64,000 nt of DNA from contig CATZRD010000001.1 in the NCBI GenBank assembly GCA_958423465.1, positions 92,260 to 156,259 on the forward strand, read 5' to 3'. Shown in pieces: positions 42,607 to 50,441 of the stretch (positions are counted from its first letter, which is position 1; each line of letters opens with the position of its first letter). The notes beneath the pieces were generated by a model. It ran no database searches, was not told the DNA's origin, and saw only the letters and a list, made by a program, of their open reading frames with translations. The position numbers and the translations under genes were made by a program. Source of the stretch: an uncultured Oscillospiraceae bacterium. GTDB taxonomy: Bacteria > Bacillota > Clostridia > Oscillospirales > Oscillospiraceae.

Positions 42607-43254
42607 ATGAAAACAGCCGCGGAAATGACCGCCATTATCGAGGAATTGAAGGTCCTGTACCCTGAGGCGGAGTGCTCTCTGCCCCTGGAGCCGGATAAGG
42701 CCTACCGGCTCCTTTTCGCCGTGCGCCTGGCCGCCCAGTGTACCGACGCACGGGTCAACCAGGTGACGCCGGTGCTCTATGAGCGCTTCCCCACCCTGGA
42801 GGATCTGGCCGCCGCCACCGAGGAGGAGGTGGGCGAGATCATCCACTCCACCGGCTTCTGGCGGGCCAAGGCCCGGGACATCGTGGCCGCCAGCCGGATG
42901 CTGGTCACGGAGTTCGGCGGAAAGGTCCCGGACAACATGGAGGACCTCCTGCGCCTGCCCGGCGTGGGCCGCAAGACCGCCAACCTGATTCTGGGGGACG
43001 TATACGGCAAGGAAGGCTACGTCTGCGACACCCACTGCATCCGCATCACCGGCCTTATGGGCATCACCGACGGCAGCAAGGACCCGCTGAAGGTGGAGAT
43101 GCAGCTGCGCCGGTGCCTCCCCCCGGAGGAGAGCAGCGACTTCTGCCACCGCATGGTCCTCCACGGCCGGGCGGTGTGCGTGGCCCGCAGGCCCGACTGT
43201 GAGCGCTGCGCCCTCCGCCTCTGGTGCGACTACGGCTCCGCCAGGGGAGAATAA
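42607..43254 (+). CDS. nth: Endonuclease III
   Basis: A 215-residue DNA glycosylase/AP lyase that removes oxidised pyrimidines. The helix-hairpin-helix LPGVGRKTANLILG carries the catalytic Lys, and the Asp follows in VCDTHCIRI. The 4Fe-4S loop is intact with spacing C-x6-C-x2-C-x5-C (CVARRPDCERCALRLWC). The start ATG 42607 is placed by GAGGTGAT and the family N-terminus. Three small genes of unknown function follow on the same strand after about 106 bases. Confidence 0.96.
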   Translation: MKTAAEMTAIIEELKVLYPEAECSLPLEPDKAYRLLFAVRLAAQCTDARVNQVTPVLYERFPTLEDLAAATEEEVGEIIHSTGFWRAKARDIVAASRMLVTEFGGKVPDNMEDLLRLPGVGRKTANLILGDVYGKEGYVCDTHCIRITGLMGITDGSKDPLKVEMQLRRCLPPEESSDFCHRMVLHGRAVCVARRPDCERCALRLWCDYGSARGE

Positions 43255-43360
43255 GGCTCCACACGGCCCGCGCCCAGCCCCCTCCTTCGATCCGGAAGGA
43301 GGGGGCACGTTTTTCTTTTCCCGGCATATACTGGAGAGAAAACCAAGGGAGGGTGCAGCC

Positions 43361-43615
43361 ATGAAACAAGATCAACAGCCCCGGTTCCAGCAGATGCTGG
43401 AGGACAAAAACGCCATGCGAAAACTGGCCGGCAGCCGGAACGCCCAGCAGCTGGCCGCCATGCTCAGCCAGAGCGGGAACCAGGAGTCCCTGCGGCAGGC
43501 GGCCCAGAAGGCGGCCTCCGGCGATACCGCCCAGCTCTCCGCCCTGGTATCCTCCATCGCCCGGGACCCCCAGGCCGCCCAGCTTCTCCAGCGGCTCCAG
43601 GAGGAATTCGGGTAA
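43361..43615 (+). CDS. Small Gln/Ala-rich helical protein, first gene of a three-gene cassette
   Basis: An 84-residue protein with no Cys, predicted fully helical, rich in Gln, Ala and Leu (AQQLAAMLSQSGNQESLRQA, AAQLLQRLQEEFG). I do not recognise a named domain. A good ribosome site (AAGGGAGGG) lies before ATG 43361, and codon use is like that of neighbours. It shares with the next protein a helix built around short-loop leucines (QMLEDKNAMRKLAGS versus AILSNPQAMSQVMELA). Likely cotranscribed with the next two genes. Confidence 0.75.
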   Translation: MKQDQQPRFQQMLEDKNAMRKLAGSRNAQQLAAMLSQSGNQESLRQAAQKAASGDTAQLSALVSSIARDPQAAQLLQRLQEEFG

Positions 43616-43657
43616 CGTACCGCGGGGAAGCGGCGGTACGCGAAGGGGGGCGGGACC

Positions 43658-44101
43658 GTGAGCGAATTTGAGGATAAACTGAATGCCATTTTGTCCAATC
43701 CCCAGGCCATGAGCCAGGTGATGGAGCTGGCCCGCTCCCTGGGCGGCGAGCCGGGAGGCCCTCCCCAGACAGACCAGGGGGCCTCCCCTCCTCCGCCGGA
43801 GTCCCAGGCGGGCCCCGCGGCGGCAGGGCCGAAGGTCACCATGTCGGAGCCGGACCGGGGCGGGACCGCCGGACTGGGAGATCTGCTGGGGGGATTGGAC
43901 CCGGCCCTCCTCACCCGGCTCCTGCCCCTGGCGGGAGAGCTGAAAGGCGGCGGGGACGACGACCGGATGCGGCTTTTAAACGCTCTGGCCCCCTTCCTGA
44001 AGCCGGAGCGGCGGGAGAAGATCCAGCGGGCGGCCCAGGCCGCGCGGATCATCCATGTGGGGAAAAAGCTGCTGGGCGCCCTGGGGGACAGCTATGTATA
44101 A
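43658..44101 (+). CDS. Helical protein of unknown function, second gene of cassette
   Basis: A 147-residue protein with a GTG start at 43658 after GAAGGGGGG. Residues 1-30 are a helix (FEDKLNAILSNPQAMSQVME), 35-75 a Pro/Gly-rich linker, and 80-147 a helical domain (LLTRLLPLAGELKGGGDDDR, FLKPERREKIQRAAQAARII). I recall proteins of this pattern beside genes like the next one in other Clostridia, but no function. The stop overlaps the start of the third gene. Confidence 0.72.
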   Translation: MSEFEDKLNAILSNPQAMSQVMELARSLGGEPGGPPQTDQGASPPPPESQAGPAAAGPKVTMSEPDRGGTAGLGDLLGGLDPALLTRLLPLAGELKGGGDDDRMRLLNALAPFLKPERREKIQRAAQAARIIHVGKKLLGALGDSYV

Positions 44102-44411
44102 CCGCTATATCCGCAATGACAACGGCGTCTATGAGCGTATGCCCATGCCGGAGGCTCCGCCGCCGGAGGAGGACCGCTCCGCCTCTCCCCCGCCCCGCCG
44201 GGACCCGCCGCCGGGGGCCGGGTCTGCCCCTCCCCCGCCCCGGGGTCAGGGAAGCGACGGGCGGGGCGCGCTGAACAGCCTGCTGGGCAGGCTGAAGCTG
44301 GAGAATATCGACACCGGGGATCTGCTGCTGCTGGCCATTTTGTTCCTCCTGTTCCGGGAGGGCGGGGACGAGGAGCTGCTCATTGCCCTGGGACTTCTAT
44401 TGATTTTGTAA
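44094..44411 (+). CDS. Pro-rich protein with hydrophobic C-terminus, third gene of cassette
   Basis: A 105-residue protein whose ATG (44094) overlaps the previous stop by eight bases. It begins MYNRYIRNDNGVYERMPMP, then has a Pro/Arg/Gly-rich disordered middle (about 18-60), and ends with a short linker LKLENIDTGDLLLLAILFLL and a second hydrophobic piece LLIALGLLLIL, probably membrane-inserted. A DTGDLL-then-hydrophobic ending is, as I recall, conserved in spore-forming Clostridia, with unknown role. Together with the previous two proteins it may form a membrane-linked complex. Confidence 0.72.
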   Translation: MYNRYIRNDNGVYERMPMPEAPPPEEDRSASPPPRRDPPPGAGSAPPPPRGQGSDGRGALNSLLGRLKLENIDTGDLLLLAILFLLFREGGDEELLIALGLLLIL

Positions 44412-44412
44412 A

Positions 44413-44452
44413 AAACCGCTGCCGCCCTCCTTCCGGAGAGCGGCAGCGGTTT
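44413..44452. terminator. Bidirectional terminator after the cassette
   Basis: Perfect 13-bp arms (AAACCGCTGCCGC and its complement) enclose a small inner stem (CTCC/GGAG). It is flanked by A and T runs between convergent genes. Confidence 0.85.
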
Positions 44453-44463
44453 CGCTTGCTCGT

Positions 44464-45696
44464 CTATGACAGGGAAAGAGGCGAAGCCTCGCCTTTGATC
44501 TGCCCCCTGTGGGCCACGGCCTGCCAGCGGGTGGTGTCCTTAAAGAGGGAGAGCACCTGCAGGGGCAGCCAGGAGGCCATAAACACGGGAAAGACCAGAA
44601 TGGTCCCGGACATGCCCCGCAGGCCGTAGCCTCCCGCCAGACACAGGAACGCCGCCAGGGCCATGCCGCCCAGCCATCCGGCGATAAGACACGCAGACGC
44701 CCACAGCAGGGCCTGGGTATCTCCCGTCAGGGCCGACAGCGTGAGGCTGAGGAGCAGCAGCAGGCCGGAGACTGCCTGGGCAAAGGGGGCGGAGAGGAAC
44801 ATGGTCATGTCCCGGCGCAGTCCGGGGACCGGGACGGGACGGCTCCACAGCGCCGGGAGCTGCCGCCGGGCCACCTGCATGACCCCGCTGCACCACCGCC
44901 GCCGCTGGCGGAGGGAGACGGCGAAGCCGGTAGGCTCCTCGTCATAATTGACAGCCTCCGGCACCCACCAGACCCTGAGGCCCGCCCCGGCGCACTGGGC
45001 GGCAAACTCCGCGTCCTCGGCGATGGTCCGGGTGTTCCAGCCTCCCAGCCGGTCCAGGGCCTCCCGGCGGAAGGCGAAGCCGGTGCCGATGAGCTTGGCG
45101 CTGAGGCCGCAGGCCATCCGGGGCCGGTTCCAGATGAGGTCGAAGATGGTGTTGTACAGGCCGTAGCACCCCGCCACGCCGGAGGCGGTGGGATTGGCCG
45201 CCCGGGTCCGGGACTTGCACACCATGGCCCCGGCGCAGAAGGCGTCGTTCATCCGGGCCAGGTAGTCCGCCGCCAGGGTGTTGTCCGCGTCCAGCACCAG
45301 CACGGCGTCAAAGTCGCTTCGCCGCCAGAGCTGGTCCAGGGCCTGATGGAGGGCGTCCCCCTTCCCCTTGACCGGCCCCAGGCAGCGGAGGATCTCCGCC
45401 CCCGCCGCCGCCGCGGCGGCCTCGGTGCCGTCGGTACAGTTATTGGGGACCACATACACCCGGCGCATATCCGCGGGGTAGTCCTGGCTCAGCACGCTGC
45501 GGACCAGGTTTCCGATCACCGCCTCCTCGTTCCGGGCGGCGGCGACCACCGCGAAGCGAAATGCAGGGGCGGCGTGGGGATAGCGCCTTTGCCGCCGGAG
45601 GGCGAACACCGCCACAGCGGCAAAGTACAGGGTAAACAGCTTGAGGGCAAGGCTCAAAAGCAGCAGCGGCGTATCCAGCAGTTCCAGTATGTTCAT
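44464..45696 (-). CDS. Membrane glycosyltransferase family 2 (cellulose synthase-like)
   Basis: A 410-residue processive-type GT2. One N-terminal membrane helix is followed by the GT-A domain: RFAVVAAARNEEAVIGNLV, the metal-binding LVLDADNTLAADY, the TIAEDAEFAAQCAGAG acidic site and the QRRRW motif in SLRQRRRWCSG. Four C-terminal helices form the transport or anchoring part. It probably makes or adds to an envelope polysaccharide or glycolipid. RBS GGGAGGA precedes ATG 45696. It is divergent from the two-component system and could belong to its regulon, which the sequence alone cannot show. Confidence 0.9.
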   Translation of the reverse strand: MNILELLDTPLLLLSLALKLFTLYFAAVAVFALRRQRRYPHAAPAFRFAVVAAARNEEAVIGNLVRSVLSQDYPADMRRVYVVPNNCTDGTEAAAAAAGAEILRCLGPVKGKGDALHQALDQLWRRSDFDAVLVLDADNTLAADYLARMNDAFCAGAMVCKSRTRAANPTASGVAGCYGLYNTIFDLIWNRPRMACGLSAKLIGTGFAFRREALDRLGGWNTRTIAEDAEFAAQCAGAGLRVWWVPEAVNYDEEPTGFAVSLRQRRRWCSGVMQVARRQLPALWSRPVPVPGLRRDMTMFLSAPFAQAVSGLLLLLSLTLSALTGDTQALLWASACLIAGWLGGMALAAFLCLAGGYGLRGMSGTILVFPVFMASWLPLQVLSLFKDTTRWQAVAHRGQIKGEASPLSLS

Positions 45697-45795
45697 GGCG
45701 TGTCCTCCCGGCGGTCAGTGAAAGGGTCAAAGGGTGGTGAAGGGTTGGGATGAGCGCATCATAGCAGAGCTTTTTTAAGCCGCAAGGCGGAAAAT

Positions 45796-45878
45796 GTTTA
45801 AGGTTTCCTTAGGGGGAAAATCTTAATCCTCCCTTAAACAACTGCCCCCTTTATTCTTAATGGCCCCTGTGGTACAAT
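45796..45878 (+). promoter_or_regulatory. Promoter and CTTAA-repeat operator of two-component system
   Basis: An 8-bp perfect inverted repeat, GTTTAAGG (45796-45803) and CCTTAAAC (45832-45839), and three CTTAA repeats near 45822, 45833 and 45856 lie upstream of -10 TACAAT (45873-45878), which has TGTGG before it. OmpR-type regulators bind direct repeats of about this size, so autoregulation is likely. Confidence 0.6.
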
Positions 45879-45906
45879 GGGGCTGTGAAAGGTGGGAGAT
45901 AGCAGT

Positions 45907-46599
45907 ATGGCCAATATTCTGATCTGCGACGACGAGCGGGACATTGTTTCCGCCCTGAAGATCTACCTCTCCGGCGAGGGGTACACCCTGTTCGAGGCGT
46001 ACACAGGCCGGGAGGCCCTGGATATCGTGGCAAAAAATGACATTCATTTGATTCTGATGGACGTGATGATGCCCCAGATGGACGGCATCTCCGCCACCGC
46101 CAAGCTCCGGGAGACCTGCAACATCCCCATTATCCTCCTCACCGCCAAGAGCGAGGATATGGACAAGGTCCTGGGCTTGAACGTGGGGGCGGACGACTAC
46201 ATCACCAAGCCCTTCAACCCCATCGAGGTGCTGGCCAGAGTCCGCAGCCAGCTGCGCCGGTACACCACCCTGGGGGGCATGGAGCAGAAGCCCAGCAAGC
46301 TGATCATCGGCGGCATCGCCCTGGACGACGACGCCAAGGCCGTCACCGTGGACGGCGAGCCGGTGAGCCTCACCCCCATCGAGTACAACATCCTGCTGCT
46401 GCTCATGCGCCATCCGGGCCGGGTCTACTCCTCCGCCCAGATCTACGAGCAGGTCTGGAACGAGAACGCCATCGGCTCTGAGGGAGCCGTGGCGGTGCAT
46501 ATCCGCCATCTCCGGGAGAAGCTGGAGATCAATCCCTCCGAGCCCCGGTATCTGAAGGTGGTGTGGGGCCTGGGGTACAAAATGGAAGCCGGAAGCTGA
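45907..46599 (+). CDS. OmpR/PhoB-family response regulator (VanR-like)
   Basis: A 230-residue regulator. The receiver domain has acidic DDE near residue 8, phospho-acceptor Asp 52 in LILMDVMMPQMDG, and Lys in YITKPFNPIEVLARV. The winged-helix output domain from about 130 has LTPIEYNILLLLMRHPGRV and VAVHIRHLREKLE. The start MANILICDDE at 45907 fits GGTGGGAG at eight bases. It regulates with the kinase encoded 120 bases downstream, with a 35-residue membrane peptide gene between them. Confidence 0.93.
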   Translation: MANILICDDERDIVSALKIYLSGEGYTLFEAYTGREALDIVAKNDIHLILMDVMMPQMDGISATAKLRETCNIPIILLTAKSEDMDKVLGLNVGADDYITKPFNPIEVLARVRSQLRRYTTLGGMEQKPSKLIIGGIALDDDAKAVTVDGEPVSLTPIEYNILLLLMRHPGRVYSSAQIYEQVWNENAIGSEGAVAVHIRHLREKLEINPSEPRYLKVVWGLGYKMEAGS

Positions 46600-46621
46600 C
46601 GCTTTCGGACCGGAGGTGTGT

Positions 46622-46729
46622 ATGATGAAAAAAGCATTTCTGTGTCTGGCGGCCCTGGTGGTGATTCCGGCGGCGCTGTTCGCCGCCTTCTGCGGGGCGC
46701 TGAAATGGATGGTGTACCATGAGGCGTGA
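46622..46729 (+). CDS. 35-residue membrane peptide between response regulator and kinase
   Basis: A small open frame with a strong ribosome site (GGAGGTGTGT) directly before two adjacent ATGs at 46622 and 46625. The peptide starts MMKKAFLCLAALVV, has one hydrophobic helix of about 22 residues and ends FCGALKWMVYHEA. Its last 11 bases overlap the kinase start at 46719, so kinase translation is probably coupled to it. It could be a regulator of the sensor, or merely a translational coupler. No named family recognised. Confidence 0.6.
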   Translation: MMKKAFLCLAALVVIPAALFAAFCGALKWMVYHEA

Positions 46730-48770
46730 TATTCGGGGCAGCCTGGGGGCCAAGCTGGCGGCCATCCTGCTGCTGGCGGCGAGCCTGATCGGCGCAGTCT
46801 ACGCTGTGGCGGGCACGGCGCTGAAATCCGGCGGTTTTACCACGGCCTCCTCCTTCTTCCGCGACCAGCTGTGTGTGGAGCCGGCGGAGGGCGCCATGCA
46901 TAACGCCTATCACGCCCTTACCGACAGCTACTACTCCCACCGGCTGGACAGCGTGCACCGTGGCTTCGTCTACGCCATCTACGACGGGGACCCGGCGGAG
47001 GGCCGTCTTTTGACCCAGTCGGGGGAGATTCCCGGCAGCCCCGCCTGGCAGGGCCGGTTCGATTTTACCTACGGCAATCGGCTGGACTACCTGGACGAGG
47101 GGATCCAGGCCATGATAACGTCGGACCACTGCACCGTGATAGGCTATCTGCCCTATGATCTGCCCGCCGGCAGCACCTTTGCCGCCCTGCGGACGGTCTA
47201 TGACCTGTACCGGTGGATCTCCCCGGCGGCGCTGTCCGTGCTGTCCGTCGTGTTCTGCCTGCTGGCCCTGGGGAGCTTTGCCTTTCTCTTCTGCGCCGCG
47301 GGGCACCGGCGGGACCGGGAGGGCATCGTCCCCAACTGGCAGGACCGGATCCCCCTGGACCTGTATCTGGTGGTCATGGGCGGCGGCCTGGCTCTGCTGG
47401 GCTGCGCCGTAGCAGCCTGCCTGGATAACCTGACGGAAATGCCCTACCTGATGGTGCCGCTGGCCTGCCTCAGCGTCCTGGGCTGCTTCATTCTGGCTCT
47501 GGCCGTGCTCATGAGCCTGGCCACCCGGCTGAAGCTGCGGCGCTGGTGGCGCAACACCCTGTGCTGGCGGCTGCTGCGCTGGTGCTGGCTGGTGTGGAAG
47601 CGGCTGTGGCGGGCGGCGGCGGACCTGGTGGGCATCCTTCCCCTCACCTGGCGGAGCATCCTTCTGGCGGCCGGCGTGCTCTTCGTCCAGTTTCTCCTTG
47701 CCGTCCTCTTCTATGAAACCTATAACGGCGGGTTCTTCTTCCTGGTCATGCTGATATTCGACGCCGCCGTGGTCATCGCCGCGGCCTGGCTCACCCGGCA
47801 GCTCCAGCTTCTCAAGGAAGGCGGCCAGTCCCTGGCGGACGGAAACCTGGACGCCAAGATCGACACGAAAAAGATGCGCTGGGACCTGAAGGACCACGCC
47901 GAGAATCTCAACGCCATCGGCGAGGGCATGACCCGGGCGGTGGAGCAGCGGCTGAAGAGCGAGCGGCTGAAAACCGAGCTCATCACCAACGTGTCCCACG
48001 ATATCAAGACCCCCCTCACCTCCATCATCAACTATGTGGACCTGCTCCAGAAGCAGGAGCTGCCGGAGACGGCGGAGGAATATCTGGCGGTGCTGGCCCG
48101 GCAGTCCGCCCGGCTGAAGAAGCTGACGGAGGACCTGGTGGAGGCCAGCAAGGCGTCCACCGGCAACGTCTCCGTGAAGCTAGAGCCTATCGTGGTCAAC
48201 GAGATCGTCCATCAGGCAGTGGGCGACTATGAGGAGCGGCTCACCGCCGGAAATCTGGAGGTGGTGGTAGGCTCCTACGAGGGCAACCTGTCGGCCTACG
48301 CCGACGGGCGGCTGCTGTGGCGGGTGCTGGATAATCTGTTGAGCAACGTGTGCAAGTACGCTATGGCGGGCACCCGGGTCTATGTGGATGTGACGGAGCG
48401 GGAAAACCGGGTGTACCTGACCATGAAGAACATCTCCCGGGATCCCCTGAACATCAGCGCCGACGAGCTGATGGAGCGGTTCGTCCGGGGGGACGCCGCC
48501 CGGCACACCGAGGGCAGCGGCCTGGGGCTGAACATCGCCAAAAGCCTCATGGACCTGATGGGCGGCTCCTTCACCCTCGCCGTGGACGGCGACCTCTTCA
48601 AGGCGGAGCTGTCCCTGTCCCAGACGTACCCCGGCGGGGCCTCTGCCGCCCCGGAGCTGGAGCTCCCGGAGACGGAGGACGGCAAACCCTCCCCCATCCG
48701 GGAGGCGGCCCAGCTCCTGCGCCAGTCCATCCCCACGCTGGAGCTGCCCTGGACGAAGAAAAAGGAATAA
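46719..48770 (+). CDS. Membrane sensor histidine kinase
   Basis: A 683-residue kinase. The N-terminal helix (about 10-32) is followed by an external region of about 130 residues with no named domain. Five more helices follow between about 168 and 370, an unusually large membrane part. A HAMP-like linker (GGQSLADGNLDAKID) precedes the DHp helix with phospho-acceptor His 427 in NVSHDIKTPLTSIINYVDLL. The ATPase domain has RVLDNLLSNVCKYA (N box), and GSGLGLNIAKSLMDLMGG (G box). It phosphorylates the upstream regulator. The stimulus is unknown; the multi-helix membrane part could sense lipids or membrane-bound ligands. Confidence 0.93.
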   Translation: MRRDIRGSLGAKLAAILLLAASLIGAVYAVAGTALKSGGFTTASSFFRDQLCVEPAEGAMHNAYHALTDSYYSHRLDSVHRGFVYAIYDGDPAEGRLLTQSGEIPGSPAWQGRFDFTYGNRLDYLDEGIQAMITSDHCTVIGYLPYDLPAGSTFAALRTVYDLYRWISPAALSVLSVVFCLLALGSFAFLFCAAGHRRDREGIVPNWQDRIPLDLYLVVMGGGLALLGCAVAACLDNLTEMPYLMVPLACLSVLGCFILALAVLMSLATRLKLRRWWRNTLCWRLLRWCWLVWKRLWRAAADLVGILPLTWRSILLAAGVLFVQFLLAVLFYETYNGGFFFLVMLIFDAAVVIAAAWLTRQLQLLKEGGQSLADGNLDAKIDTKKMRWDLKDHAENLNAIGEGMTRAVEQRLKSERLKTELITNVSHDIKTPLTSIINYVDLLQKQELPETAEEYLAVLARQSARLKKLTEDLVEASKASTGNVSVKLEPIVVNEIVHQAVGDYEERLTAGNLEVVVGSYEGNLSAYADGRLLWRVLDNLLSNVCKYAMAGTRVYVDVTERENRVYLTMKNISRDPLNISADELMERFVRGDAARHTEGSGLGLNIAKSLMDLMGGSFTLAVDGDLFKAELSLSQTYPGGASAAPELELPETEDGKPSPIREAAQLLRQSIPTLELPWTKKKE

Positions 48771-48783
48771 CGCTCCGGCCAGT

Positions 48784-48816
48784 CAGAGGCGCCTTCCCCC
48801 AGGGAAGGCGCCTCTG
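48784..48816 (+). terminator. Terminator of two-component operon
   Basis: The hairpin CAGAGGCGCCTTCCC with its complement (three-base loop) lies 13 bases after the kinase stop. It may also serve the convergent sigF operon. Confidence 0.85.
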
Positions 48817-48833
48817 CTTGAAGAAAGTCTGTC

Positions 48834-49538
48834 CTATTCCATTTCCTTCCGCAGCCGCTGGATAGCCCGCTTCTCCAGGCGGGAGACCTGCACCTGACTG
48901 ACGGAGAGGACGGCGGCGCACTGCTGCTGGGTCAGGCCCTTGTAAAACCGGAGCAGCACCGTTTTCTTCTCCTGGTCCGGCAGACGGTCGATGGCGGCGC
49001 GCAGGGCGATGCGCTCCACCATGCTCTCCTCCCCGGCGCTGTCCGCCAGAGTGGATTCCAAGGTCAGGCCGTCGGCGTTTTCCTGCTGGAGGCTGTCCGG
49101 CTGGGCGGTGGCCAGCTCCGCCGCGGCGATCTCCTCCGCCGTAAGGCCCAGCTCCCCCGCCAGCTCCGACAGCGCCGGCTCCCGGCCCAGCTCCCCCCGC
49201 AGCCGCTCTCTGGCGGCGTAGATGGCCATGCTCCGCTCCCGGAGGCTGCGCCCCACCTTCACCGGTCCGTTGTCCCGCAGATACCGCCGGATCTCCCCGG
49301 CGATCTTGGGCACCGCGTAGGTGGAAAACTGGGTGCCGTAGTCCAGATCGAAACCACGGACCGCCTTGAGAAAGCCCAGGCAGCCCAGCTGATACAGGTC
49401 CTCCGGCTCCACGCCCCGGCCGAAGTACCGCCGGGCCACCGCCCAGATGAGGCCGCTGTTTTCCTCCAGGACCCGCTCCGCCGCCGCCTTATCGCCGTCC
49501 CTGGCCAGGGCCAGCAGGTCCAGCGTCTCCGCGGTCAT
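48834..49538 (-). CDS. sigF: Sporulation sigma factor sigma-F
   Basis: A 234-residue sigma-70-family protein (SpoIIAC). Region 2 reads FGRGVEPEDLYQLGCLGFLK and TQFSTYAVPKIAGEIRRYL; region 3 has GRSLRERSMAIYAARERL; region 4 ends VSQVQVSRLEKRAIQRLRK. It is the first forespore-specific sigma factor. The start overlaps the stop of spoIIAB by four bases (ATGA), matching the spoIIAA-AB-AC order known in spore formers. Confidence 0.96.
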   Translation of the reverse strand: MTAETLDLLALARDGDKAAAERVLEENSGLIWAVARRYFGRGVEPEDLYQLGCLGFLKAVRGFDLDYGTQFSTYAVPKIAGEIRRYLRDNGPVKVGRSLRERSMAIYAARERLRGELGREPALSELAGELGLTAEEIAAAELATAQPDSLQQENADGLTLESTLADSAGEESMVERIALRAAIDRLPDQEKKTVLLRFYKGLTQQQCAAVLSVSQVQVSRLEKRAIQRLRKEME

Positions 49539-49975
49539 CGCCGGGGCCGGCGGGGCTGGATGCGGCGGCGCATGGTGACGCGGGTGCCCTTTCCCTCCGC
49601 CGAGCGGACGGTGAGCTTGTCCATAAAGCTCTCCATGATGGTAAAGCCCATGCCGCTGCGCTCCTCGCCGCCGGTGGTAAAAAGAGGCTCCCGGGCCTTT
49701 TCCACGTCGGCGATGCCCTTCCCCCAGTCCCGGACGGAGATCTCCAGCACGTTGTCCTCCAAAATCCGGGCCTTGACGGCCACCCGGCCCAGGCTGTCCG
49801 GGTAGGCGTGGACGATGGCGTTGGTCACCGCCTCGCTGACGGCGGTCTTGATGTCCCCCAGCTCCTCCAGAGTGGGGTCCAGCTGGGCGGCGAAGCAGGC
49901 TACCGCCCCCCGGGCGAAGCCCTCGTTGCTGCTGCGGCTGAGGAATTCCATGGATATGTAATTGGTGGTTTTCAT
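49535..49975 (-). CDS. spoIIAB: Anti-sigma-F factor / serine kinase SpoIIAB
   Basis: A 146-residue GHKL ATPase. ELGDIKTAVSEAVTNAIVHA is the N box, ISVRDWGKGIADVEKA the G1 box and GEERSGMGFTIMESFMD the G2 region. It binds and holds sigma-F inactive and phosphorylates SpoIIAA on Ser. The start MKTTNYISMEFLS at 49975 is the family N-terminus, preceded by GGAGGGCGGAC. The tail RRRIQPRRPRR is more basic than in B. subtilis. Confidence 0.96.
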   Translation of the reverse strand: MKTTNYISMEFLSRSSNEGFARGAVACFAAQLDPTLEELGDIKTAVSEAVTNAIVHAYPDSLGRVAVKARILEDNVLEISVRDWGKGIADVEKAREPLFTTGGEERSGMGFTIMESFMDKLTVRSAEGKGTRVTMRRRIQPRRPRR

Positions 49976-49986
49976 GTCCGCCCTCC

Positions 49987-50295
49987 TTATATCATCAGAT
50001 CCACATACCGGCCCAGGCCCGCGGTCTCCAGCACCCGGACCGCCTGGTCGGGGATATTCACCACCGCCAGGCTGCCCTGGAGGGCGTCCATCCGCCGCCG
50101 GGCCCGCAGCACCACCGCGATTCCGGAGCTGTCCATAAAGGACACTCCCCCCAGATCCAGCACCGTCCGGCTGGGTAGGTTCTGCTCGATGGACCGGTCG
50201 ATGGTTTCCATTACCTCCCTGGCGGCGTGGTGGTCCAGCTCTCCCCGCAGGGATATGGTGAGCTGCCGGTCCCTGGCCTTGCATGTTACTTCCAT
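49987..50295 (-). CDS. spoIIAA: Anti-anti-sigma-F factor SpoIIAA
   Basis: A 102-residue STAS-domain protein. The phosphorylated Ser lies in VSFMDSSGIAVVLRARRRM (DSSG), and the N-terminus has RGELDHHAAREVMETID. Unphosphorylated SpoIIAA displaces sigma-F from SpoIIAB. The start at 50295 has AAAGGAG upstream; longer reading into the promoter is not supported. It is the first gene of the operon, followed by spoIIAB after 11 bases. Confidence 0.96.
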   Translation of the reverse strand: MEVTCKARDRQLTISLRGELDHHAAREVMETIDRSIEQNLPSRTVLDLGGVSFMDSSGIAVVLRARRRMDALQGSLAVVNIPDQAVRVLETAGLGRYVDLMI

Positions 50296-50384
50296 GACTT
50301 GTCTCCTTTGCTCCTGTGGCGTCCGCCGGCGCTCCTTCGCCCCGCCGGGCAAAAAGAAAGGCGCCAGCCTTTTGTGCTGACGCC

Positions 50385-50432
50385 ATTATAACGGGACAGG
50401 CCCTCCCCTTTCTGTCGAAAGAAGAGGGCCTG
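50385..50432 (-). promoter_or_regulatory. spoIIA promoter with Spo0A box and 22-bp spacing
   Basis: On the minus strand, TATAAT (50390-50385) is 22 bases from TCGACA (50418-50413). The latter is the complement of a perfect Spo0A box TGTCGAA (50413-50419). The box lies in the loop of a larger inverted repeat (50395-50432, 10-bp arms ACAGGCCCTC/GAGGGCCTGT), which also may terminate the upstream cobalamin transcript. No sigma-H-type promoter (AGGAAT with GAAT) was seen. Confidence 0.6.
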
Positions 50433-50441
50433 TAAAATTTC

